NCBI RefSeq assembly: GCF_000169095.1
Contig: NZ_AAVU01000080.1
Coordinates: 1 to 13,814 of the forward strand
Source of the DNA: Lyngbya sp. PCC 8106
GTDB lineage: Bacteria; Cyanobacteriota; Cyanobacteriia; Cyanobacteriales; Microcoleaceae
Direction of reading: 5' to 3'
Length of the DNA: 13,814 nt
Below, in pieces: positions 1 through 5,715 of this stretch. Made by a program: the position numbers and the translations under genes. Numbering within the stretch: the stretch's first letter is position 1; every line of letters begins with the position of its first letter. Under the pieces are notes generated by a model that saw only the letters and a list, made by a program, of their open reading frames with translations, searched no databases and was not told where the DNA came from.

Positions 1-433
1 CTAATTTTAGACCGCTATCGAGATATTCGGTCATTTTTTGTTGAAGCGGTTCGAGAGAATCAGTTCGCGATCGCAATTCGATGATAAAATCTGGGCAAAT
101 TGGGGGAAACTGTTCTTGTTGTTCGGGAGTCAGGGTTTCCCAGCGTTCTAGACTCACCCAAGCTGCATCGGGAGAACGACTACCCCCATTGGGTAAACGA
201 AAAATTGTCGAAGAACTAAACACTTTTCCGAGTTTCGTTTGACGGTTCCATAAACCTAAATCAATCATGAAGTCGGCTTCTCTGTTTCCACTTATTCCGC
301 CAACAGGTGGCATAATTATAAGTTCTCCGGTTGGTGTGCGTTCGAGTTTCCAGTCTGAGTTGGCGCGACACAACCGATAAAATTGTTCGTCGCTGAGATT
401 AACCGTATCTAAGTTTAAAATCAGTGGGGTCAT
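1..433 (-). CDS. Uma2 family (DUF820) endonuclease-like protein, partial (C-terminus cut by the window edge)
   Basis: This is the N-terminal 144 codons of a PD-(D/E)xK-fold Uma2/DUF820 protein, a family greatly expanded in cyanobacteria and usually of unknown target. The start is the ATG at 433 (protein begins MTPLILNLDTVNLSDEQF); reading runs to position 1 with no stop, so about 45 C-terminal residues lie outside. Visible family marks are the SPDAAW segment (catalytic Asp region) and PDFIIELRS followed by a Gln/Lys-rich helix and EYLDSG. It aligns without a gap to 585-1017, the 5' part of the neighbouring gene, at about 88% nucleotide identity by hand count (52 differences in 433), so the two are tandem paralogues. 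The gap to the upstream copy's stop codon is only 14 bp and has no clear Shine-Dalgarno, so the pair is probably co-transcribed. Family call is firm; a nuclease activity is inferred from the fold only. Confidence 0.9.
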   Translation of the reverse strand, partial: MTPLILNLDTVNLSDEQFYRLCRANSDWKLERTPTGELIIMPPVGGISGNREADFMIDLGLWNRQTKLGKVFSSSTIFRLPNGGSRSPDAAWVSLERWETLTPEQQEQFPPICPDFIIELRSRTDSLEPLQQKMTEYLDSGLKL

Positions 434-447
434 CTTGAGCGTGTTGG

Positions 448-1017
448 TCAAAATTGGGCTAAATCGAGTTCAAATCCGGGTAACAGGTTTTCTCCTGATA
501 AACAACCGGGAAGTTGTACAATCTCAACGGCTTGATTAGGGCGATAAATCTCGACTTGTTGCTGTTGCGGGTTAACGAGCCACCCTAATTTTAGACCACT
601 ATCAAGATATTCTTGCATTTTTTGTTGAAGGGTTTCGAGGGAATCGGTTCGCGATCGCAGTTCGATGATAAAATCTGGGCAAATGGGGGGAAACTGTTCT
701 TGTTGTTCGGCGTTTAAGCTTTCCCACCGTTCTAATTTTACCCAAGCTGCATCGGGAGAACGACTACCGCCATTGGGTAAACGAAAAATTGTCGAAGAAC
801 TGAACACTTTTCCGAGTTTCGTTTGACGGTTCCATAACCACAGTAAACCCATTAAGTCGGCTTCTCGGTTTCCACTTACTCCTCCTACGGGTGACATAAT
901 TACAAGTTCTCCGGTGGGTGTGCGTTCGAGTTTCCAGTCTGAGTTCGCGCGACACAACCGATAAAATTGCTCATCACTCAGGTTAACCGTATCTAGATTT
1001 AAAATTAGTGGAGTCAT
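448..1017 (-). CDS. Uma2 family (DUF820) endonuclease-like protein, full-length tandem copy
   Basis: A 189-residue protein of the usual Uma2/DUF820 length. The start is taken as the ATG at 1017 because it gives the same MTPLILNLDT N-terminus as the neighbouring paralogue. The open frame continues 70 codons further up to 1227, but that extension would overlap the oxidase gene and matches nothing in the paralogue. Core features: SPDAAW with Asp89, PDFIIELRS with Glu119 and Arg121, a Gln-rich helix to EYLDSG at about 130-141, then GWLVNP and a short beta-rich tail ending in GFELDL. These fit the restriction-endonuclease-like PD-(D/E)xK fold, although the ExK lysine position reads Arg here. Both copies carry a HIP1 octamer at the same place (651 here, 67 in the other). 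It is transcribed away from the oxidase. Substrate and role are unknown. Confidence 0.92.
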   Translation of the reverse strand: MTPLILNLDTVNLSDEQFYRLCRANSDWKLERTPTGELVIMSPVGGVSGNREADLMGLLWLWNRQTKLGKVFSSSTIFRLPNGGSRSPDAAWVKLERWESLNAEQQEQFPPICPDFIIELRSRTDSLETLQQKMQEYLDSGLKLGWLVNPQQQQVEIYRPNQAVEIVQLPGCLSGENLLPGFELDLAQF

Positions 1018-1036
1018 TTTGAGTCTGTAGTTGACA

Positions 1037-1048
1037 ATTGCTTGCAAT
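1037..1048. promoter_or_regulatory. Dyad ATTGC-TT-GCAAT in the divergent promoter region
   Basis: A perfect 5-bp inverted repeat with a 2-bp spacer lies in the 103-bp gap between the divergent Uma2 and multicopper oxidase genes. It immediately follows a TTGACA hexamer (1031-1036) that could be a -35 element for the oxidase. A poor -10 candidate, GAAAAT at 1056-1061, sits 19 bp downstream. The arrangement would suit an operator, but the dyad is short and could be chance. Confidence 0.3.
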
Positions 1049-1108
1049 AATTTGAGAAAATGGTAAAGTAATGAGAGATCAACTGTTATTGTTGTCGCCC
1101 ACTGTTGC

Positions 1109-1114
1109 AAGGAG
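1109..1114 (+). promoter_or_regulatory. Shine-Dalgarno AAGGAG deciding a GTG start
   Basis: AAGGAG lies 6 bp before the GTG at 1121. It supports this non-ATG start for the multicopper oxidase, whose twin-arginine motif then falls at the expected distance from the N-terminus. Confidence 0.8.
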
Positions 1115-1120
1115 CGATCT

Positions 1121-2119
1121 GTGTCAAATTCATCTGAATATTTTAATACGAAAACCTGGAATCGTCGCCAAATTCTCTCTTGGGGTTTAACCGGGTTGGG
1201 AATGACAGCGACAGCCGCAATCCTCAATACTCGTTTAAAGCCTTCTTCAAAGGTAAAAATTCCCCCGCTAGAAGAACAAAGTGAAGCAACTAATATTAAT
1301 TTTAATCCAACGCGAATTTTGCGAGATTTTGACTATGGTCAACTCAAGCAAGAAAATGGACGAACAATTCGCGAATTTGAAGTTACAGCTAAGAGTTCTA
1401 CTTTACAATTAAATTCGGCAATTTCTTTTGTCAGTTGGAATTTAAACGGCCGAGTTCCTGGCCCAACTTTAAGAGCAAAAGCAGGGGAACGGGTGCGAAT
1501 TTTGTTTCATAATCAAGATGGAAGTTCCCATAGTATGCACTTTCACGGCACTCACCCCGTCGAAATGGATGGGGTTAAACCCGTGCGTCATGGAAAGACT
1601 GAAATCTATGAATTTGACGCTGAACCTTATGGAGTTCATCCCTATCATTGTCATATTGCACCTGTAACTCGACATATTAGTAAAGGGTTGTATGGATTGT
1701 TTATTGTTGACCCGCCTGAAGGTCGTCCTCCTGCTGATGAAATGGTAATGGTGATGGGAGGATTTGATATTAATAATGATCAAAAAAATGAACTTTATGC
1801 GTTTAATGGTATTCCTAATTATTATCGAGATCATCCAATTCAAATTTATCAAAATCAATTAGTGCGATTGTATGTGTTGAATATGATTGAGTTTGATCCC
1901 GCAGTCACGTTTCATATTCATGCTAATATGTTTCAAGTTTATCGCACCGGACGTACACTAACCCCCAACGAAGAATCCGATGTGATTACAATGGGAACCG
2001 CAGAACGTCATATTTTGGAGTTTTCCTACTCTTATCCCGGTCGCTATATGTTTCATCCTCATCAAGATGCGATCGCAGAAAATGGCTGTATGGGTTATTT
2101 TGATGTGATTGCTACTTGA
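1121..2119 (+). CDS. Two-domain multicopper oxidase (laccase-like), Tat-exported
   Basis: A 332-residue multicopper oxidase starting at GTG with a good Shine-Dalgarno. The N-terminus has a twin-arginine motif (NRRQIL, Arg15-Arg16) and a weakly hydrophobic stretch to about residue 36, so it should be exported folded to the periplasm. Two cupredoxin domains are visible. Domain 1 (about 85-198) carries His137, His140 and His142 (HSMHFHG) and the block His173...His176-Cys177-His178...His185...Leu190, which supplies a type 1 copper site and type 3 ligands. Domain 2 (about 205-332) has HIHANM (His265, His267) and FHPHQ (His312, His314), with no cysteine in the HCH position. Type 1 copper only in domain 1 is the pattern known for type C two-domain oxidases, which work as trimers with the trinuclear cluster between subunits. 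The spacing from Cys177 to His185 is longer than in plant or fungal laccases. The reducing substrate (phenolic, metal ion or other) cannot be read from the sequence. Confidence 0.9.
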   Translation: MSNSSEYFNTKTWNRRQILSWGLTGLGMTATAAILNTRLKPSSKVKIPPLEEQSEATNINFNPTRILRDFDYGQLKQENGRTIREFEVTAKSSTLQLNSAISFVSWNLNGRVPGPTLRAKAGERVRILFHNQDGSSHSMHFHGTHPVEMDGVKPVRHGKTEIYEFDAEPYGVHPYHCHIAPVTRHISKGLYGLFIVDPPEGRPPADEMVMVMGGFDINNDQKNELYAFNGIPNYYRDHPIQIYQNQLVRLYVLNMIEFDPAVTFHIHANMFQVYRTGRTLTPNEESDVITMGTAERHILEFSYSYPGRYMFHPHQDAIAENGCMGYFDVIAT

Positions 2120-2230
2120 GAATCTTTCTTAAAATTTTCTAAAAATCATCAGAAGTTATTGACAAATCTTTGCATTTAAGTTTAGCCTGTGATTCTAAAT
2201 TGTTGTCTTTTGAGCAAACAGTCGGTTCAG

Positions 2231-3073
2231 ATGAAAAAGTCGTTAAAATCTGTAGAATTATTCTTAGCAACGGGGTTAGCAGTCTCTTTAGTGGCGTGTA
2301 GCAGTCCGTCAACAACAGAAGGGGGAGAGTCTGGAGAGACAACTTCTGTTGAAACGCTGAGTCAAGGTGGCGAAGGTGGCGAAGGTGGCGAAGGTGGTGA
2401 AGGTGGCGAAGGTGGTGAAGGTGGTAGCAGTGGAAATCCTGATGTTGATTATATGACAACGTTGGGATTGATGAAAGGTCATCTAATTGTTGCTCAAGAA
2501 TTGAGACAAGCGGGAAACTATGAACAAGCTGAACCTCACATCGGACATCCGGTTGAAGAACTGTATGGGGGTTTAGAAGGTCAACTTTCTGAGCGCAATG
2601 TACCCGAGTTTAAGTCTACTTTAAACCAATTGAACGATTTATCCAAGACGGCACCGGCTCAACCGGAGACAGAAGTAGCATTTGAGGAAGCTGTACAGTC
2701 AGTCGATGCTGCAATTTTAGCGATTCCTGAGTCTCAGCGTCAATCTCCAGAGTTTGTAATAAATGTGATTAATCAAATGTTAGCCACAGCAGCAGAAGAA
2801 TATCAAGCGGCTATTGCTGAAGGAAAATTTGTTGAACTGGCGGAGTATCAAGACTCTCGGGGATTTGTGTTGTATTCAGAGCAATTATATCAAAATATTG
2901 CCGATCAAATGCAGCAAAATTACCCCGAAGATCATCAAGTGATTGTGGAAGCCATGACGGAATTAAAAGCTGCTTGGCCGTCTGTAACGCCGCCTGAAAC
3001 TCCGGTTAAAACGCCGAGTGAAGTACAAGGACTGGTTTCTAATATTGAATTATACAGTTCCCGTGTTAAGTAG
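2231..3073 (+). CDS. Predicted lipoprotein with Gly-Gly-Glu repeat, unknown function
   Basis: A 280-residue secreted lipoprotein whose family I cannot name. The ATG at 2231 is chosen because it gives a classic lipoprotein signal: MKKSLK, a hydrophobic stretch, and lipobox Leu20-Val21-Ala22-Cys23. A GTG at 2189 in frame would add 14 residues and push the lipobox too far in. Neither start has a strong Shine-Dalgarno. Residues 24-45 are Ser/Thr/Glu-rich, followed by six Gly-Gly-Glu units (46-63), a flexible acidic tether. The rest (about 71-280) looks all-helical, with conserved-looking His84 (MKGHL), His103 and His106 (EPHIGHPVEELY) that could bind metal or haem; this is inference. It lies 111 bp after the multicopper oxidase on the same strand, so a shared extracytoplasmic redox or metal role is plausible but not proven. 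Its 3' end touches an IS1 remnant, so the last residues may be altered. Confidence 0.8.
   Translation: MKKSLKSVELFLATGLAVSLVACSSPSTTEGGESGETTSVETLSQGGEGGEGGEGGEGGEGGEGGSSGNPDVDYMTTLGLMKGHLIVAQELRQAGNYEQAEPHIGHPVEELYGGLEGQLSERNVPEFKSTLNQLNDLSKTAPAQPETEVAFEEAVQSVDAAILAIPESQRQSPEFVINVINQMLATAAEEYQAAIAEGKFVELAEYQDSRGFVLYSEQLYQNIADQMQQNYPEDHQVIVEAMTELKAAWPSVTPPETPVKTPSEVQGLVSNIELYSSRVK
2366..2425 (+). repeat. In-frame 9-bp tandem repeat encoding (Gly-Gly-Glu)6-Gly-Gly
   Basis: Six copies of GGTGGYGAA (third position of the second codon C or T) followed by GGTGGT. The unit is a whole number of codons, so copy-number change would alter tether length without a frameshift. Near-identical codon use in each unit points to slippage or recent expansion rather than old selection for Gly/Glu alone. 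Confidence 0.9.
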
Positions 3074-3083
3074 TGTGAAGAAG

Positions 3084-3284
3084 TCATAAGTGATTGTAAT
3101 CATGGACAAAACACCAAATAGTACCGATATGATTTTCTAAAACTTTGGAAAAAGACAAGGCTTTTCGGACAAATCGAGACACTCATTGCCTTAAAGTCTT
3201 GTTGAACCTTTCAATATCAGAAGTTTTCGCTGTTTCTTTTCCAACGGCTTGATATTATTGACTCGACTGTGTTAGCTGTATAAC
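3084..3284 (-). pseudogene. Decayed C-terminus of an IS1-family transposase
   Basis: Reading the minus strand from 3284 to the TGA at 3084-3086 gives a recognisable IS1-family transposase tail: YQAVGKETAKT, then DIERFNKTLRQ, an in-frame TGA (3183-3185), RFVRKALSFSKVLENH, and IGTIWCFVHDYNHL. These match, from memory, the C-terminal signature of cyanobacterial IS1 transposases, including the Glu of the DDE triad in IERFN. A second in-frame stop (TAA, 3255-3257) lies just upstream. Before about 3284 I cannot recognise the family in any frame, so the N-terminal two thirds are gone. It is an inactive scar, opposite in direction to the flanking genes, beginning 10 bp after the lipoprotein stop. I could not find terminal inverted repeats or a target-site duplication with confidence. 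Confidence 0.85.
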
Positions 3285-3376
3285 TTATTATATCTGGGTT
3301 ATACGGGGTTTCTGTATCAGTCATGTTAAATTAATAAATATAAAAAAAAGTTGTTTGAATAGCTAAAAGTTATCAG

Positions 3377-4882
3377 ATGAAATCAGCTTTAACTTCTGGT
3401 TTAAGTATATTAACATTTCTGGTTTCCACTTCCCCTGGGGCTGGTGCTGTGAATCTGGACTCTGACCAGACGATATCCTCGGCTTTTTCTGAAGATCAGC
3501 ATCAGTTTTTGATTAATTCCAATCTGCATTTTTCCTTAGACCAATATTTAGTTGAGTTCAATCCGATTTTGGTTGAAAAAATGACGATATCTTCTTCTCC
3601 TTCACAACAATTAATCAAAAAAAATGCAGAAGATTTTAAACTCTCTAAACTGAACTCAAAGTTTTTAAATCCTAGTAGCAATGCGGCTGATTTACAATCT
3701 TCTCCACAGGCAATAATTTATGATGCGATTACCTCAGAAACTCAAATTTCAACTCAGTCTAATATTGAGGGAAATACACTTAGCCAAAATCCTAAAACTC
3801 CTGATTATATTTTCACTAAATTTTTGACTGAAGATACACCGATTTCTACTCCAGACTCTGAACAATCTGATCAAAATTCTGGATGGAGATTTGAAGTTGA
3901 ACCGATGCTATTTGTTCCTTTTAATATTCGAGGTTATGCCATTGTCGGAGAAGGTGCAAGTGTAAATCGAGTTGTTCTAATTGACTTAATTACGGCAGAA
4001 ATTATAAATCGTATCTCAAATCAATTACCTCAAGATTTAATTGAACAAACTGTTGATCAAGTATTAGAACGTCTGCCTTTTGAAGGTAGTAATTCTTCTT
4101 TGGGAGATCGCATTGCTGAAAGGCTGCGAGATCGCTTAAAACAACGAGGACAAGACCTAACAGAACGCTTAGAAAACCAGATTCGAGAAGGAGTACAAAC
4201 GATTGTAAATCGAGTTCCTCCGGGTCAAGTTCCGGTTAAAGTTAATTTTGATCTGGGTATCACAGAAATTCTCCAGCTTAATTTGACTGAAGTTTTAGAG
4301 TTGGGAACCCGTTTGGAAGCGTGGAATGGAGATATCGGATTAATCTTTCAAGGCGTATATACTGAACTCGGTGTAACGGAGAATGGTTCGGAAATTGATA
4401 TTGATTTTCATACTGAATTATTAACCGCAGAAGTCTTACTTGCATGGCATTTAGGAACCCTTCCCCTAACTGCTGTTAAAGATAACTCACAACAGAATCA
4501 TGTCTATCCTTCCCTTGATTTTGAAGTCTATGGTGGGACTCGTTTCGGCTATCTTGAAATTGATTTTGAATTTAATCCTGGCCCTAAAGTTAACTATCGA
4601 CCCGATTGGTTTGATCCTTCCTTGGGCGCACAAATTATACTCATTTTTTCTGATAATCTTAAACTTACAACCCGTGGCGGAACAGCAATTACAGGAGGAG
4701 GTGAAGCCTTAGCAAACTGGGATTTACTGATTGCTTTAGATTGGAAACTTTCTCATAATTTAACATTATCGACAGGCTATCGCCTATATCAATTAAAAGT
4801 CGAACAAGAAGGAGACATCGGAACTTCAACGGTTAGGACGACTTCACAAGGAATGCGCTTAGGATTAGCTTGGTATTTTTAG
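3377..4882 (+). CDS. Predicted outer-membrane beta-barrel protein, unknown function
   Basis: A 501-residue exported protein that I do not assign to a named family. A signal peptide is clear: Lys2, hydrophobic core 6-17, and an Ala-Gly-Ala site giving cleavage after Ala24. Residues 25-168 are Ser/Asn/Gln-rich and low in structure. From Trp170 there is a first strand-like segment (FEVEPMLFVPFNIRGYAIV), then an amphipathic, charged helical insert (about 203-276, rich in Glu/Arg and Leu/Ile). Alternating hydrophobic and polar strands follow from 286 to the C-terminus. The last residues LGLAWYF end in Phe, the usual signal for the BAM assembly machinery. It is therefore most likely a barrel in the outer membrane, perhaps a channel or adhesin-like surface protein. 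There is no good Shine-Dalgarno before the ATG; the signal peptide fixes the start. It stands alone between the IS1 scar and a 362-bp gap. Confidence 0.7.
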   Translation: MKSALTSGLSILTFLVSTSPGAGAVNLDSDQTISSAFSEDQHQFLINSNLHFSLDQYLVEFNPILVEKMTISSSPSQQLIKKNAEDFKLSKLNSKFLNPSSNAADLQSSPQAIIYDAITSETQISTQSNIEGNTLSQNPKTPDYIFTKFLTEDTPISTPDSEQSDQNSGWRFEVEPMLFVPFNIRGYAIVGEGASVNRVVLIDLITAEIINRISNQLPQDLIEQTVDQVLERLPFEGSNSSLGDRIAERLRDRLKQRGQDLTERLENQIREGVQTIVNRVPPGQVPVKVNFDLGITEILQLNLTEVLELGTRLEAWNGDIGLIFQGVYTELGVTENGSEIDIDFHTELLTAEVLLAWHLGTLPLTAVKDNSQQNHVYPSLDFEVYGGTRFGYLEIDFEFNPGPKVNYRPDWFDPSLGAQIILIFSDNLKLTTRGGTAITGGGEALANWDLLIALDWKLSHNLTLSTGYRLYQLKVEQEGDIGTSTVRTTSQGMRLGLAWYF

Positions 4883-5136
4883 TTTAAAGATAAACCCATT
4901 AAAACTGATTAAGCAGTCACAAATTTAAACTGTAAGGAGGTAGGGAGATAGGTAGGTGAGGATATTGAGAGATGAATTGAAAGCTTTTCCTTGACACCAC
5001 TGACTCGATCTAAAATCTAACTAAATATACATTAGCTTAAGCTTTGTTACTAATAGTTTATTTTTGGTGTTAGTTGTTTTATCCTGTATTTTGACCCTGA
5101 TATTCTGAGATTTCTTCTTCTATTCAAAATTGGGGG
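4883..5136. other. Intergenic region, no clear gene
   Basis: This is the first part of the 362-bp gap before the DUF202 gene. It holds a G-rich stretch at 4934-4962 (AAGGAGGTAGGGAGATAGG and similar) that resembles a Shine-Dalgarno but leads only to a 12-codon frame. It also has a TTGACA (4991-4996) with TAAAAT (5011-5016) at a too-short 14-bp spacing, and a 10-bp palindrome AGCTTAAGCT (5034-5043). None is convincing alone. A promoter for the downstream pair most likely lies here. Confidence 0.4.
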
Positions 5137-5223
5137 ATGACCCAGAGTATAGCTGATTTGATTTTGGGAGCCATTTTGGGAGTTGTTTATTCAATCAGTC
5201 ATCAGTCAAAATTAACCCAATAA
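5137..5223 (+). CDS. Possible 28-residue hydrophobic small protein
   Basis: An ATG at 5137 opens 28 codons ending in TAA at 5221-5223, 21 bp before the DUF202 gene and on the same strand. The peptide starts MTQSIADLILGAILGVVYS and ends polar (SHQSKLTQ), so it could form one short membrane helix. Against it: the GGGGG run abuts the ATG and leaves no normal Shine-Dalgarno spacing, and a frame this short is easily random. It is kept as a candidate because it lies just upstream of a membrane-protein gene and the direct repeat ATCAGTC (5194-5200, 5201-5207) falls inside it. Confidence 0.25.
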   Translation: MTQSIADLILGAILGVVYSISHQSKLTQ

Positions 5224-5244
5224 CTCCAGGAAAACGAACTGATT

Positions 5245-5682
5245 ATGAGTCAGCCCCCCCTAACCTCAGAAACACCTAAGCAGCCGAATAACAATGAATT
5301 AGCGGCAGATCGTACCGAACTGGCTAAATATCGGAGTCGGGCAGCCGGAGATCGTACCTTAATGGCTTGGATACGCACCTCTCTCTCGTTGATTGGTTTT
5401 GGCTTTGGTATTCCTACTATTGTTAGGACGATTGAAAATACCCGTCTTAGTCAGAACCTTAATCCAGTCAGATTTTCTGTGATTGTGGGACTGGCGTTTA
5501 TTGGCACAGGAATGTTGGGGATGGCTTTAGGCTTGCGAGAACATCGTCGATTATTGAAACAAATTGAAAGTGATCGCTATACCTACGAAAGTTCCCATAG
5601 TGCGGAAATTGTTGCAGTGGCGTTGCTAGTGATTGGTTTAATTAGTTTTATTGGGGTAATCTTCAAATCTCTGAATTTTTGA
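5245..5682 (+). CDS. DUF202 (YidH-like) inner-membrane protein
   Basis: A 145-residue protein of the DUF202/YidH family. After a polar, Pro/Asn-rich N-terminus (1-28) comes the family signature YRSRAAGDRTLMAWIRTSLS (29-48) leading into the first membrane helix (about 43-61). Two more helices follow (about 77-97 and 120-142), giving the usual three-helix layout. The basic REHRRLLKQ loop (98-106) should face the cytoplasm. Molecular function of the family is unknown. The start ATG is preceded only by a weak CAGGA. The next gene starts 33 bp downstream on the same strand, so the two are probably one operon. Confidence 0.9.
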   Translation: MSQPPLTSETPKQPNNNELAADRTELAKYRSRAAGDRTLMAWIRTSLSLIGFGFGIPTIVRTIENTRLSQNLNPVRFSVIVGLAFIGTGMLGMALGLREHRRLLKQIESDRYTYESSHSAEIVAVALLVIGLISFIGVIFKSLNF

Positions 5683-5701
5683 ACGTTTCATTTCAAACAC
5701 G

Positions 5702-5707
5702 AAGGTG
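5702..5707 (+). promoter_or_regulatory. Shine-Dalgarno for the DUF1254/DUF1214 gene
   Basis: AAGGTG with an 8-bp spacer precedes the ATG at 5716. In-frame upstream codons reach a TGA (5680-5682) without another start, so no longer N-terminus is possible. Confidence 0.7.
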
Positions 5708-5715
5708 AACAAAAA

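Larger units (their letters stand above)
1..1017 (-). repeat. Tandem gene duplication, unit about 584 bp
   Basis: Positions 1-433 match 585-1017 with a constant offset of 584 and no indel. Hand counting gives 52 mismatches (about 88% identity). Mismatches cluster around 121-155 and 251-275, while the catalytic-core stretches are nearly unchanged. The unit spans one Uma2 gene plus the 14-bp linker, so this is a head-to-tail duplication of a single gene. The left end of the first unit lies outside the window. Confidence 0.9.

Noticed and set aside
1018..1227. Upstream extension of the second Uma2 gene by 70 codons
   Set aside because: It overlaps the oxidase start, has no counterpart in the paralogue, and the shared MTPLILNLDT start at 1017 gives the normal family length.
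1469..1858. Minus-strand open frame inside the multicopper oxidase
   Set aside because: A shadow of the strongly supported oxidase; its composition (His/Ile runs) only reflects the opposite coding strand.
2139..2459. Minus-strand frame with a His-Leu-Arg-rich run, resembling a metal-binding repeat
   Set aside because: The run is the antisense of the Gly-Gly-Glu repeat in the lipoprotein gene; no family or ribosome site supports it.
4500..4712. Hydrophobic 70-codon frame inside the barrel gene
   Set aside because: Off-frame reading of beta-strand codons; no independent support.
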